From: Bettongia penicillata ogilbyi
Lineage: Eukaryota > Chordata > Mammalia > Diprotodontia > Potoroidae
Length of the DNA: 64,000 bases
Assembly (NCBI GenBank): GCA_023548195.1
Contig: JAJHZJ010000221.1
Coordinates: forward strand, 558,001-622,000
Reading direction: 5' to 3'
Shown in pieces: positions 1-11,095 of this stretch. The notes beneath the pieces were generated by a model. It was not told where the DNA came from and did not search any database. It was given only the letters and a program-made list of their open reading frames with translations. Made by a program: the position numbers and the translations under genes. Numbering within the stretch: the stretch's first letter is position 1; each line of letters starts with the position of its first letter.

Positions 1-445
1 CTTCTATCATAAGTCTCTCAGTCAAACTTTCACATCCCTCCCAGGGGCTGCTGACTTCTCAACCACCTTCATTTTCCTCTGAGGGGAGGGGAAGAATGTC
101 CTCCTGCAGCCAGCTTCCTGCTGGTCCAAGTTCCCTTTCTCAGGTCACTTCACATGTTCTTTCACAAAACACATAAGACACTGAGACTCCACTTGTAAAC
201 ATGAGTTAATACTATTTCTCTTGGGAGGATCATTTCTCTAGAGCAAGGGTTTTTTTCCTCAGGCCCATCATTCTATTTTGTTTTGTTTTATATTTTAATT
301 ACTGTATTTTAGCATAATTTTTTTATTTTGTTCTATATGTTTAAAAACATTATTCTGAGAGGGCATCCATAGGCTTCACCAGACTATTAAAAACTCCTAC
401 TTGAGTCTAAACTGATAGCCAGCAAACTTGTCAAGACCCTGGTTG
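1..445. other. No feature recognised
   Basis: AT-rich sequence without an open reading frame of note and without a repeat that I recognise. A T-rich stretch lies around 250-340. It may be single-copy intergenic DNA or a repeat too old to see by eye. Confidence 0.4.
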
Positions 446-1104
446 GTTACTTGTCCTTCATTTTCAGAGGACCAGTGACATTGCAGGTGATGTCTTGACT
501 TGCACATGAATTGAATTTAAGTGAGACAGCATTGCACAATCGTCAGCCTCATTCTCTCTTCCAGAGTCACTAAGTCAAGACAACTGGTGGTGACCCTAGG
601 ATGTAGTGGATGACCTTGGCATCTCCAGTGCCTGACCAAGCTCTAAGCACTCCACAGCATCTGCTTCAGCCACCTTCATGGCCACCGGAACAAATTGTTC
701 TCATCTGCCCATCCCACCAGGGTTTGAGGCCTGTCTGTTACCCTCAACCTGGCTTAGCCAATCTGTTGAGATGGTTTAACAAGTTTGGCCACTGTGTATG
801 TCACAGTTTCTTGAGCCACAAGTGAGAGTTGGGTGATGGGTGGATGCCAATGGTGGATGAGCAGCCCTAAAAAGGTCTAGGCCAAGCTTCACATGAGAGT
901 TGATGGTTCTTTCTGAAGACCACATACGTAGACCCTGAGAAAAAACCGAAAGTCTGGGTATTTGGAGCCTGTGAGGAGATAGGCCCAGGAATGAACAGGT
1001 ACCAGATCTTGTCCTCTTGGCTTGGGACCAGCTGCTATGCCCCTACCGTGTGCCTCTGGGTTGCTGGGCAACATACCCTACATTCCAACTCTGACCCTTG
1101 GTGA
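446..1104 (+). repeat. Interspersed repeat A, long copy
   Basis: This is the longest copy in the window of a family that recurs at 7330, 7765, 9005, 33750 and 62360. Its left part (to about 600) matches the other copies: a start like TTGTCCTTCATTTTC, then GACTTGCAC, then a GAATTTAAGTGAG block, then a CCAGCCTC-like block. The right 500 bp continues a sequence absent from the shorter copies. It has no stable long reading frame; the 71-residue ORF at 610-825 is incidental. No target duplication or poly(A) tail is obvious. I cannot assign the family to a class; it could be an LTR or a non-autonomous DNA element. Confidence 0.6.
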
Positions 1105-1439
1105 TCCTGGGCTAAACTTATAAGACAATGTAGAGGGAAGAATGCTGGACCTGGAATGAAGAGCTGTTCTCTTGAATACTCTCTCAAAATCATAGTAGCT
1201 GCAAGGCTAGTTGGGAAGCCTCTCTTTTCCTCTTTGATAAAATGGGAGTGATGGTAATAGCAGTTGGGTTTAAAAAAGGAAGACCTGTGTTCAAATGGCA
1301 TCAAATACTGCCTTTGTGACCCTGGGCAAGGGCCCAGGCAACTCTTTAAGAATAAAATTTGCAAGTAGATGCCTATATTTATTAGCAGAGTTTCCTCACC
1401 CTATACCAAAGGAGATACAGGTTCAGTCCTATTTCTATT

Positions 1440-1650
1440 ACCAACCTTGCTTTACACACATTTATTTTACATGATCCTCAGAGCAACCCTGTGAGACAGG
1501 TGCTACTAGAATTTTTATTTTACAAATGGAAAAACTGAGGTTCAAAAAAGAAGTAACTTGTTCTGGTTCACAGAGCTATTAACTGTCTAAGAAAGAATTT
1601 GAACCCAGATCTTCCAGATGCCAAGTTCAGCATTCCTGTCCATAATAACA
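1440..1650 (-). repeat. MIR-like SINE
   Basis: Read on the minus strand this has the MIR/CORE layout. On the plus strand it shows the reversed CORE: CCCTGTGAGACAGGTGCTA, then a 'fraction of ACAAATGGAAAAACTGAGG' block, then a CACAGAGCTA block and a GAATTTGAACCCAG block, which is the RNA polymerase III B-box region. It is old and degraded. Confidence 0.75.
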
Positions 1651-1694
1651 TATCTTCAACCTTCTTTGACTCAATTATCTATGGATGATTGGAG

Positions 1695-1925
1695 GTAAAT
1701 GCAGAGGTGAGGCAACTAGATTGTGTGGTGGATAGAGCTCTGGGTCTAGAGTCAGAAAGACCTAAGTGTAAAGCCTTAGAAACTTACTAGCTGTGTGATC
1801 CTCTGCAAGTCATTTAACCTCTAGCTGCCTCAGTTTCCTCAATTATAAAATGGGGATTACAATGGCACCTACCCCTTCAGGGTTGTTTTGAGGATCAAAT
1901 GAGATAATGTTTGTAAAGTGTTTAT
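1695..1925 (+). repeat. MIR/MON-like SINE, near full length
   Basis: It runs from a tRNA-like head (GTGGATAGAGCTCTGGG) through the CORE (CTAGCTGTGTGATCC, CCTCAGTTTCCTC, TAAAATGGGGAT) to the MIR-type tail (GGTTGTTTTGAGGATCAAAT, GTAAAGTGTTTA). It abuts an L2 copy in the opposite orientation. Confidence 0.85.
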
Positions 1926-2780
1926 CATTCAGTCAGTCACTAAGTATTTATTAAGTGCCTACTATGTGCAAAGCACACTGGGAACACCAGAAAGAGGCAA
2001 AAAGATGGACCTTGTCCTCAAGGAGCTCATAGTATAATGGGAGAGACAGCAAGCAATCAAATCATGTACTATAAACTATATGCAGGATAAAGAAAAAAGC
2101 ATCCACAGAGAGGAGGCACTAGAATAAAGTAAGGTTGAGAAAGGCTTCCTATAGAAGACTGGATTTGAGTTGGGACTTCAAGGAAGCCAAGGAAGCTAGT
2201 AGGTAAGAGATGAGGAAGGAGAACATTCTAGGCAGAGAGGAGATGGAGTGTCTTGTTCCTAGAACAGCCAGGAGGCCAGCGCTACTGGATCAAATGGTAC
2301 GTGGGGAGGAGGAAAGTGTAAGGAGACTGGAAAGATTGTAGGGGGTTAGATTAAGAAGGGTTTTGGATTTTGTATTTGATTCTGAAGGCAATAAGCAGCC
2401 ACTGGAGTTTATTAAGCAGGAGATGGGAGGTAACTTGGATGGACTTTTATTGTGAGAGACTCACTGAATGGAGGATGAGTTGGAGTAGGGAGACCAGGAA
2501 GATGGTAGCACTCTCAACATTACAGTATGGTATAATGAAGAGTAAATGTCTAGACTTTTGTCCACTTAAATTTTCAGAGATTCACCAGCAGGCTATTGCA
2601 ACAATCTGAACGAGTGAATAGCCTGAAGTAGGGTGTTGGCAGTATTCAGGGAGAGAAGGGGGAATATGGGAGAGATGTTGCAAAGGTGAAATCAACAGGT
2701 CTTGGGTGAGAAGTAGTGAGGAATCAAGGATGACTCCTAGGGTAACACCTAAAGTATGAGCCTAGGGCACTGGGAGTATG
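1925..2780 (-). repeat. L2 (CR1-clade LINE) 3' part
   Basis: Minus-strand L2: the plus strand begins with the reversed 3' end (TATTTATTAAGTGCCTACTA) and continues through the reversed 3'UTR into the reversed C-terminal end of the reverse-transcriptase ORF, with AATAAGCAGCCACTGGAG and CAGCAGGCTATTGCAACA blocks. The coding part is broken in every frame. A stretch at about 2500-2580 does not fit the L2 order and resembles 2778-2845 further on. Confidence 0.8.
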
Positions 2781-3434
2781 ATGGTGCTTCAACATTATAA
2801 TATGGCAGAGTAGAGACTTTGGTCTAATTCAGTTTTCAGAGATTGGAACTGAACTAAATTGGATTTAATCAGATTATAATATAGGATCATAGAGCTAGGG
2901 GGAGGGAGGGATCAAGTGATTTGCCTAAGGTCACACATAAAGGATATTTTCTACTTGGTTTTTAATACCCTTTCTGAGGTTATCCAAGGTATCCTCATTC
3001 ATGGCTGGTATCTTCAGTCCTCAATGATTGCAAATCTGTTTCCTGGTTGGTGATAGATTGCTAATGACTCATTGAAGTCTAGTTTGTATATCACTCATGC
3101 AACAGGCCCCAAGGGGCTAAGTCATCTTTTTTTGAGGGGTCAGCAGAAGAAATCCCTATGTAGCAAATACATCTGCCCAGCCAAGATCATAATTGGACCT
3201 TGACTAAATGAATAGTTTAAAACATAGCATGTTTCTGTAGGAAAACTACAGGAAAATGACTAGAGGGAGTAGATGATCAACAGTGTCGAAATAGAAATGC
3301 CAAGAATGATGAGGAGGGCCAAAAAAAAAGCCACTTCGTTTGGCAATTAGAAAGTCATCTTTGATCTTTGAAATCTAGTTTCTACAGAGAGCTGGAGATG
3401 AAAGTCATGATGCAGATATTTGAGTGGGTGGTGA

Positions 3435-3690
3435 GGAAATGTCTTCTGTTGTTATTGTCCGGCTCTCCATGACCCATTTGGGGTTTTCTTGACGGAGATA
3501 CTGGAGTGCTTTGCCATTTACTTCTTCAGCTCATTTTACAGATCAAGAAACTGAGACAACCTGGGTTAAGTGACTTGCCCAGAGTCACACAGCTAGGAAA
3601 TGTCTGCAGCCAGATTAAAACTCATGAAATGAGTCTTCCTGACTCCAGGCCCAGCACTCTGTCCACTGTACCACCCAGCTGCCCACATGA
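3435..3690 (-). repeat. CORE-SINE with RTE-type tail
   Basis: On the plus strand the RTE-like tail comes first (CCCATTTGGGGTTTTCTTG), then the reversed CORE (CTCATTTTACAGATC, GTCACACAGCTAGG), then the reversed tRNA-like head ending CCACCCAGCTGCCC. This is the common marsupial SINE architecture, whose tail matches the 3' end of RTE/BovB LINEs, implying mobilisation by RTE enzymes. Confidence 0.85.
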
Positions 3691-3829
3691 TATAAACTAC
3701 TTTTTCAAAAATATTGATCATGGCAGGGAATGAAGACATAGGAAAATAGCTTGAGAGGCAGCAAGGTGGACAAAAGATTTTTTTTGTGGATTGCAGTCAG
3801 AAAACACCTGTACTCTGCCCTTACATCCT

Positions 3830-4060
3830 GGACTCTGATAGGTCAGATTTCACCTGGCCTCACCTAGAACCAGGCCTCTATATCCCTTCCCAACCAAACT
3901 ATGTCATTGCCTATGTCTCCTCCCCCACCTAACTTTATGTATTTTCTTCCTCCATTAGGATATAATCTCTTTGAAGGAAGGGATTATCCTGGTTGATTGC
4001 ATGTGTATCCACCATAGCACAGTATACGTACACAAAGTACATACTTGACATGCTTTATCA
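3830..4060 (+). repeat. L2 3' end
   Basis: Plus-strand L2 3'UTR: a CTTCCTCCATTAGGATATAA block, then a 'TCTCTTTGAAGGAAGGGATT' block, then an AGCACAGTATAC block equivalent to the L2 terminal region. Old and diverged. Confidence 0.65.
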
Positions 4061-4526
4061 TTACTTCATTCATAGAGGAAATAGTCAATGGAGGAGAGAC
4101 TGAAGATACAGAATAGAGGGGGAATGATTGAGGGCATCAAGTTCCTGAGTTGAATGGGACCAGATGGAATCAAGAGAGTGGCTTCAGAGCCTAGCCTAGT
4201 AGCCACGAGGAATGCTGTCAAATTAGGGAGAGAGACCATCCCTGCAGAGATGATGTTGCCTTTTCATAACAGGTAATTCTCATGTGGTTTCTGTCATGTG
4301 GTAGGCTATACCTACCAGTCACTTAAATTATTTTTTAAGCATATCGGGTTCCTAGGAAAGTCTCTCTTAAGATTCATTAAGCAAATGGTTCCAGAGCCTA
4401 GGAGAGAATGTGAACACAGTATCAGCCTTTAGTTAGCTTGGGAAAGAATCAACTTTGAGTATTGTTAGACCCACCTCTTGAATATCAGGGCCCTCATTTC
4501 CTAGATGTCCTTGTGCCTATAACTTC

Positions 4527-4615
4527 AATCATTAAGTACTTCATTTACTAAGCACCTACTATGAACCTAAGCCTGTACTTGGTGTTGTGAGAGATACAAG
4601 AAAAATCTTGGTATA
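4527..4615 (-). repeat. L2 3' end fragment
   Basis: A reversed L2 terminus: ACTAAGCACCTACTATGAAC followed by a GTACTTGGTGTTGTGAGAGA block. Short and old. Confidence 0.6.
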
Positions 4616-4755
4616 ATCCCACCTTTGATTTTAGCCTGGGTGACCTCTGGCAGGTACTTAACTTCCACCTCAGTTTCCTCATCTGTAAAATTATAGAATT
4701 GGACAAGGTGACTACCGGGATCCCCTCCAGCTCCCAATCGCAAATCCTAAGACAT
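4615..4755 (+). repeat. THER1/MIR-like SINE fragment
   Basis: CORE sequence CTCAGTTTCCTCATCTGTAA followed by a tail that ends with a CCTCCAGCTCCCAATC block. The head is missing. Confidence 0.65.
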
Positions 4756-4794
4756 GGCCCCTGACTTCAAGGAGTCAACAATTTATTTCAACAA

Positions 4795-5005
4795 GGCAGC
4801 GCAGTATAGCAAAAGGAATGATACTTGAGTCAGAGTTACTAGGCTCAAGCCCTGTCTATTCTATTTACCACCTGTGTGACTTTGGGCAAGTCACTCCAGC
4901 TCTTGGGAGTCTCAGTTCCCCGACATGTATAATTTGGACTAGATGATTAAGATCTTTAAGATGTTTTAAGATCTCTTCTAGCTCAAGATCCGTGATCTCA
5001 CAAAT
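4795..5005 (+). repeat. THER1/MIR-like SINE
   Basis: A tRNA-like head (GCAGTATAGCAAAAGGAATG), CORE (CCTGTGTGACTTTGGGCAAG) and a tail ending in TCTCTTCTAGCTCAAGATCC. It is a second copy of the same tail type as the fragment just upstream. Confidence 0.7.
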
Positions 5006-5409
5006 TCAGAAAAATGTTTATTATTGTCAATTTAATTAACAATTAATCATCTAATGAACAATAAAACTATTACTGGTAGTAAATGCCATTTATGCAATGC
5101 TTTAAAGTTTGCAGAATTCCATCGTCATGAAGTGTACAGTCCAACATTTAATCCACAGCCACACAGTGCTAAGTACTAGAAATGCAAACGACTGAGGGAC
5201 TCAAGGAAGGCTTTGCTTGTCTGTGCCTTGAAGGTAATTATGGATTGGTTCTAAGAGAATGAGTCAAAAATGTCTGGTTTGGCTTGATTTTCTCCACTAA
5301 ATGACACCACGCTGCATTCTTGTAGCTGATTTCTTCAGATTGGTCTACGGTGCAAATACTAGCCCTCACAATGATAGAAGCACAATTAGTGTCATATGTA
5401 CATGACACG

Positions 5410-5640
5410 GTGAAAAGTAACCTATAGTAAAAAGAGCACTGGCCTAGTGTATGGAGGCCTGAGTTCAATCTCTGACTCACAAAGTTACCAACCTTACCCT
5501 GAGTAAGTCACTCTGCACATCTGATTTCTCATCTGTAAAATGAGAAGCATAGTATGCTTCTAACCTCACGCATTGAGGGGTCATAAAGGGTGCTGCATAA
5601 ACCTTAAAGTGCTATATGATACGAATTATTTTTATTCGTT
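5410..5640 (+). repeat. MIR/MON-like SINE
   Basis: Head AAAAAGAGCACTGGCCTAG, CORE CATCTGTAAAATGAGAAGCA, and MIR-like tail with CTTAAAGTGCTATATGATA. Diverged but complete in order. Confidence 0.7.
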
Positions 5641-7070
5641 ACCTTCAAATGAGCATAAGCCAACCCCTTTAGCTACTACCATTGGTGATTTTGATGTGTC
5701 GTTAGAAATCAGTCTTTGAAGGCTCATGTCTGTACCCTTTCCCCAAGTGAGTCCCCAGGTAACTTTCTGTGTAAGTGGAAAACCCCTTTAAGCATTCTGA
5801 GCCACTTGGGAAAGAAAGAATTGGACATCTTTTTCTGTGATTCCAAATGGAGATCCTTCCAGAGGGGCACTTTTCCTCAAGCTACTTCAGAGGTCCCAGC
5901 CAATCTCAGGTCAGGAATTCCCCTGGTACAAACTCCATTCTGGAATTTATTACTAGGATATATTCACATCAGCTGTGCTTCCTCCACATTATCTGATTTC
6001 ATCAGCTATGACATTTTAATCAGTTCCGTTTTTCTGCCAAATAAATAATAGGAGATTTTGTTCTCAAGCCAGTCATCTCCATGATTATTCCTTATAGAGG
6101 AAGTGCAGAGACTGACCAAATCTTCAAATGACTCATGTGTAGGCTCTCAGAATGTCAAAAGCACAGATCTCTGCAGTCAAAGGTTAAGGGCAAGTTCTGG
6201 GAATAAGGTCAGTTACTTCTTAGAATTGTGTTATACTCAGTTTCTACAACCCCTGGGATCCAGAGGATCCTGGTTTACAAATGTACTTGGCTCAGAAGAA
6301 GCTTTATGGGCCCATAAGTAGGGAAGATGGTCAATAATTCCTGACATTCTTTTATCATTGAAGGTATATGAGAAGCTCTGACATTTTTGCATATAGTAGG
6401 ATCTTAACAAATGTTGGTTCTAATTGTTCATTTACCTCCATTACAGCTAATACCTACAGTACTTAGCTCAGAGTACTATTTAAAGGATCAAATGACATCA
6501 TATGTTCGTAATAACTATTTGATAGACCACCACAGGGATATGGAGGTATTATGAAGACTTCCTGGGAGAAAGACGTTTAGACTCTCACTAAGTATGCTGG
6601 AGTTTTTAGCTTGGGCTCATCTCACTAGCCCATGTGAAGGGGACTGAATGAAGAACATCCCACGGGAAGAAAACGGAGAGGGTTGATGTGTTAGTGTGGA
6701 ACCAGGCCTCTGGGGTTGAAGTAGTTAATATGCTAGTGTGGCACACTAGTGATGGTAATAACTGCCCACTTCCCTGTGTGCAGGGGAGATGAAAACAAGA
6801 TGAGGGAGATGAAGGGGATGGCCACAATGGTACAGACTGCTCTCACCCGTGGTGGCCAGTCGTTGTAACTGAGTCATTTGTACTGCCCTCCCCTTCACCT
6901 GAAAGCAAATGGAGTCCATTTCTAACCATGTTCCTCTACTTCAGTCAGTTGTGTTTTACTGAACTAGTTTTACTTCTCCTAAAGACTTGTGGTTGACCCA
7001 GATATACATTTACTGCATCAATTGGTTTGGAGTTAAAGGATAGCTCTGAGAACAAAAAGGAATAGTACAT
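5640..7070. other. No gene or clear repeat recognised
   Basis: This 1.4-kb stretch contains short reading frames (5716-6048, 6103-6321 and 6606-6827 on the minus strand). None has a recognisable domain, splice-site context or compositional support. A small L2-like terminus lies near 6390. I see no other structure. Confidence 0.4.
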
Positions 7071-7074
7071 ATTT

Positions 7075-7312
7075 TGTCATTGTTCAGTCATTTTTAGTTG
7101 CATCCAACTCTTCATGATCACATTAGAGCTTTTCTTGACAAAGGTACTAGAGTGGTTTGACATTTCCTTCTCCAGTTCATTTTACAGATTAGGAAATCAA
7201 GGCAAATAGGGATAAGTGACTTGCCCAGGGTCACAGCTAGTAAGTATCTGAAATGAGATTTCCCTCTAGACCCTGTGCTCTATCCTGTGTATCGCCTAAT
7301 TGCCTTCTTAAT
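7075..7312 (-). repeat. CORE-SINE with RTE-type tail
   Basis: The reversed order of tail (CATTGTTCAGTCATTTTTAG), CORE (TTCATTTTACAGATTAGG, GTGACTTGCCCAGGGTCAC) and head (CTCTATCCTGTGTATCGCC) is intact. Moderately diverged. Confidence 0.85.
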
Positions 7313-7329
7313 AGTAAATATAATCAGAA

Positions 7330-7490
7330 TGCATGGAGATGGCCCAGGATGCAGTGGGAGATCTTGGCCTTTTTTAGGCTAACTTTAGGCTCACTTTAAG
7401 CCTTTTTAGGCTCACTTTAAGCCTTTTTAACTCATTTTGCCTGAAGTAATAACCATTCAGTAATTGGGGCTCTTTAAGAAGTGAGCCTCC
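7330..7490 (+). repeat. Repeat A, right-hand part
   Basis: It matches the 3' half of the copy at 62360-62650 (ATGGCCCAGGATGCAG, CTTGGCCTTTTT, AACCATTCAGTAA, CTCTTTAAGAAGTGAG). The copy has an internal 21-bp tandem duplication at 7388-7429. Confidence 0.65.
7388..7429 (+). repeat. 21-bp tandem duplication
   Basis: Two exact copies of a 21-bp unit that starts GGCTCACTTTAAGCC, at 7388-7408 and 7409-7429. A partial related unit (GGCTAACTTTA) lies just before. Confidence 0.9.
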
Positions 7491-7764
7491 TCAGAATTTC
7501 TGGCCAAAAGAGAAACAATTACTATTTACATTCACTCTGAGCCATCAGGACCCAAAAAAAATAACCATTAAATGGTGCTTGCACAGGGACCTATTGTTGT
7601 CCAATCAATGAGATCCAGAGTTGGTTGGGTTTAAGGAGTGGTCTTTAAGATTAAGAAGTGTAGTCAGTAAACCCCAAGATATCGAGATACATTTCAGTCA
7701 TCAAAATGTAATTTCCTTTAATCAGAGAACCCTCAAGTAAAGGGCATGATGCCTCATGTGGGGA

Positions 7765-7895
7765 AAGGAGAGGAGAGGGGAAGAAGCTGGTGTCTTTGCA
7801 CAGTGCTCTCTCACTTAAATCCAATGCAAGTCATAGCATCATCTTTCTGATGTCCTGGTCCTCTTTGAGAAAGAAGTACAAATCACAACACAACA
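7765..7895 (-). repeat. Repeat A, left-hand part
   Basis: The reverse complement reads like the first 130 bp of repeat A: GTACTTCTTTCTCAAAGAGG, then the GACTTGCATTGGATTTAAGT block. It lies in opposite orientation to the copy 300 bp upstream. Confidence 0.65.
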
Positions 7896-8399
7896 ATATA
7901 CTATAACCAAAACTCCTAACTGAGGAGACCTAACACAGGGCTGTCAACCCATCTTTCATGCCTCCCTCCCCCCACCATGCTGTTAGAGCTTCTCTCTGCC
8001 TGAGAGTTATAGTGGGGAAAGAAGGGGATGATAATCACAAGCCATTCACATGTTTCATAACTAAACTCCCAAGGGCAAAATTCAAACAAACCTAAAACTT
8101 TCTTTCAGTCTTCCCATCAGATCATGAACCTAACTGGGTTTTTTCTCTTTTAATTACCAAATGACTTTGGTGTCTGGTTCCCTCTGACCAGAGAAGCTAA
8201 ATCCTTTGCTGTTTTCCTGATTCTGGAAAAAAAACCGAGGAAGGGAAAGAAAGGGAAAAGGAGGGAGAGGAGGATCTAGAGAAGAAAGCAGTGCCTCTGA
8301 GTTGGCGCTATCAAGAGTGGTCTGTGAGGTGCTTGGCTCCACCTCCATTCTGATCGGAAGGGTCAAGTGAGAAGAGCACAGACCCTTTGGAGTTCCATA

Positions 8400-8620
8400 G
8401 CAAAACTTAACATTATGTATGTAAAAGCACTTAGTACCTGAAAGTTCTCTATAAATGCCAGCACTTTTGATAAATTCCATGAGGATAATGAATGAATAAA
8501 TGAATGAAAAGCATTTATTAGGGACTATGTTATTTTTTTCTCTCTTTACATTCCCAAGGCTTACCACAGTGTCTTCCATTTGGTAAGTGGTGAACAAATG
8601 TTTGTTATTAAACTGTAAAA
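8400..8620 (+). repeat. MIR-like tail and L2-like 3' end fragments
   Basis: 8400-8465 resembles the MIR-type tail (GTAAAAGCACTTAGTACC, CTCTATAAATGCCAGC). 8545-8610 resembles the L2 terminus (CCACAGTGTCTTCC, GAACAAATGTTTGTTATTA). Both are weak, eye-level matches. Confidence 0.4.
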
Positions 8621-8929
8621 AGGTTTAAAAGAATCTAAATACATAAGCCCCATATAGCTTGTTGACATTAAACCTATTAATATTTGCTCAACTAAATTTT
8701 GGTTTTCTATTCTTCCCTTAAGTACTGTAAATGAATAAATCTCCAGTATTTAATGAAAGGGTTTTTGGGAAGTGATCTTTACTTCCTCAGACAAGGACTG
8801 CCTTTTTCCGTTTTTTATCTTCCTTGGCATTTAACATAATTTTCTGAAATAAGGAGGCACACGATTAAGTGCTAAGCTGAATTGAATTAGAAAGAACATT
8901 GAAGGGTTAGAAAGTGATAAAGATGACTT

Positions 8930-9004
8930 TCACAAAGTCAAGAATCTTTTAGTTGGAAAGTACCTCAGAGGCTACCTAACTCAGCTTCTATCTAAACAGG
9001 GGCC
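8930..9004 (+). repeat. L3/CR1-like 3' region fragment
   Basis: The AGAATCTTTTAGTTGGAAAG and ACCTCAGAGGCTACCTAACT blocks follow the order of the L3/CR1 terminal region seen more fully at 10405 and 42945. Short. Confidence 0.45.
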
Positions 9005-9275
9005 ATACCCTGGCTGCTTCTTAAACAGGACTGTTCAATGAATGGGCATTGCCTCATCCTAAGTGAGTACCTGCAAAGTACTTGGCATCCTGGGTCATCT
9101 CCAGTCATCCTGAAGAATATCTGGTCACTGGATCCAGATGGCTCTGGAGGAGAAGTGAGGCTGGTGACCTGCACAGCCCTCCCTCACTCAAAACAAAGTC
9201 AAGTGCAAGTCATATCACGATTTCTCCGATGGCATGGTCTTCTTTGGCAACGAAGGACGAACACAATCTAAACAA
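9005..9275 (-). repeat. Repeat A, near-complete short form
   Basis: The reverse complement is collinear with the plus-strand copy at 62360-62650 from TGTTCGTCCTTCGTTGCC at one end to the AATGCCCATTCATTG and CTGTTTAAGAAGC blocks at the other. The CTCCAGAGCCATCTGGATCC segment is shared almost exactly. Confidence 0.75.
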
Positions 9276-9940
9276 GAATCCGCTTTAATACACATGGGTC
9301 AGAGGTGTTCACCCTGCCTTTCCTTGATGATCCACAAAGGAAACAGTGGGATTCTGGTAAATGCTTTACAACAAGCTCTCTACGGGAAAAATACATAAGT
9401 TTATTTTCCATGATTAACATTTTTGTCCATCACTTTCTTAAGTCTAGATACCCAACGAAACCATAGGTCAAGTTTGTTAGCATTTATCTATTTGTGTGGT
9501 ATAAATGTTCACACTGAAAACTGAACAATGAACTCTTGCTAGCTGATAAAGCAGTTTCCAGCACACTTGAGACAGCGTGCTCTGCTTTCGGTTAGGTCAT
9601 TTTCTCGTGTTTTGTTTTGCTAGCTGAAATCTTCCTCACTGCAGCTCCTACCAAGTGCCCCTAGTCCTTGGGCCTTCAGGAAAAATTAGCCCCAGGCTTC
9701 CAATGAAAGCCGTCAACCAGAGGCTATGTGGAATTCAGTTACCTGGAATGAATACAGCAATGAAGACTGCCATGGGCTGAGAGAAGCAAGAGATTTCCAC
9801 GGACTAGAAAAAGTAACTTAGACTAACAATGCTGGGATGGCATTAAAGGGTTACCTCTCGAGAGTTTATCGCTTTCAGAGAAGGAGCTGCTTTATTGAGC
9901 CATCCAATGGGTTACACTGTCCCAAGAACTTTGGAAAAAA
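9276..9940. other. No feature recognised
   Basis: Mixed-composition DNA between repeat A and the purine microsatellite. No reading frame, splice context or repeat that I can name. Confidence 0.4.
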
Positions 9941-10254
9941 GAAGGGAGGGAGGGAGGGAGGAAGGGAGGAAGGAAGGAGAGAAGGAAGGAAGGAAGGAAG
10001 GAAGGAAGGAAGGAAGGAAGGAAGGAAGGAAGGAAGGAAGGAAGGAAGGAAGGAAGGAAGGGAGGGAGGGAGGGAGGGAGGGAGGGAGGGAGGAAGGGAG
10101 GAAGGGAGGAAGGGAGGAAGGGAGGAAGGGAGGAAGGAAGGAGAGAAGGAAGGAAGGAAGGAAGGAAGGAAGGAAGGAAGGAAGGAAGGAAGGAAGGAAG
10201 GAAGGAAGGAAGGAAGGAAGGGAGGAAGGGAGGAAGGAAAGGAGGGAGGGAGGG
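9941..10254 (+). repeat. (GGAA/GGGA)n homopurine microsatellite
   Basis: 314 bp with only A and G on the plus strand, made of GAAG, GGGA and GGAA tetramers. It has internal order: the landmark GGAGAGAAGG occurs at 9976 and again at 10140, 164 bp later, embedded in the same neighbouring pattern, so part of the tract has been duplicated as a block. Long reading frames on both strands here (Lys-Glu-Gly-Arg or Pro-Ser-Phe-Leu repeats) are by-products of the tetramer. Confidence 0.97.
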
Positions 10255-10404
10255 ACAGTATTGTTAAAAGTAATACCTGCATTTTTGAGACCACAATCCA
10301 TTTGCAGTCTTAAGTAAATTGAAGAACTAATTCTTAACAGAACTTTAAAAAATTTATTTTGACTTAAATAATGATAAATGATAAGACTTGGCGTTCATGA
10401 CTAA

Positions 10405-10625
10405 TGTCACAGAATCAAAGAGTATTATACCTGAAAGAAACTTTAGTAGCTCCCTAGCACAAACCATATTATAACAAATTCCCATTATAATATACCCAAT
10501 GAGTGGTCAGCCATTCGTTGCTTGAAGTCCTTCAAAGAGGAAAAACTCACCACCTCTCGAGATGGCCAATTTCATTTCTGAATGGCTCTAATTGTTAGGA
10601 AGCTTTCTGTAACTTATTCCTTCTA
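10405..10625 (+). repeat. L3/CR1 3' region
   Basis: Plus-strand L3-like: ATACCTGAAAGAAACTTTAG, then CTTGAAGTCCTTCAAAGAGG, then CTCACCACCTCTCGAGATGG, then GGCTCTAATTGTTAGGAAGC. The order equals the sense 3' region of mammalian L3/CR1 LINEs. Confidence 0.7.
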
Positions 10626-10699
10626 TGTTCGGGATTTGGTGTCAGAAGACCTAGATTTGAATCCTATTTGTGTTATGTGCTACCTGCATGATTTTGGTC

Positions 10700-11095
10700 A
10701 ACCATCTTTCCAGCCTTACCTCCATATATGCTACAGTTTAGCATATGCTGGCTTTCTTTCTTTATTCTGCCTTTACCTTCATTCTTCCCCAAGCCTAGAC
10801 TGTCCTCCTTCCTCATTCCACCTCTTGGAGCTTCTGCTTTCCTTAAAGGCTCAACTCAAGCACCACCATCTTAAGCGGGTTTTTCCTGGTAAGCTTCCCC
10901 TACTCCAACCTCAATCCCTTGTATCTACTTTGTATGTGTTTTGTATTTGCCAATAGATTTACATGTTGTTTCCTACGTTAATCTCTGCGGGGCAAATCTC
11001 TGAAGGGTAAGGACTGTTTTGCCTTTGTATCCAGAGTGCCTAGAACAGTGCCTCACATGTAGCAGGTGCTTAGTAAATGCTAGATTTATTGAGCA
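10700..11095 (+). repeat. L2 3' end
   Basis: Plus-strand L2 3'UTR with a decayed end of ORF2: CTGCTTTCCTTAAAGGCTCA, TTTTCCTGGTAAGCTTCCC, TCTCTGAAGGGTAAGGACTG and a terminus CAGTGCCTCACATGTAGCAG with AGTAAATGCTAGATTTATTG. The 124-codon ORF at 10582-10956 spans L3 and L2 sequence and is not a gene. Confidence 0.8.

Noticed and set aside
8154..8597. 147-codon minus-strand frame
   Set aside because: It crosses MIR- and L2-like fragments and has no domain.
9837..10317. Four overlapping long frames with Lys-Glu-Gly-Arg or Pro-Ser-Phe-Leu repeats
   Set aside because: They are forced by the purine tetramer repeat and occur on both strands; not genes.
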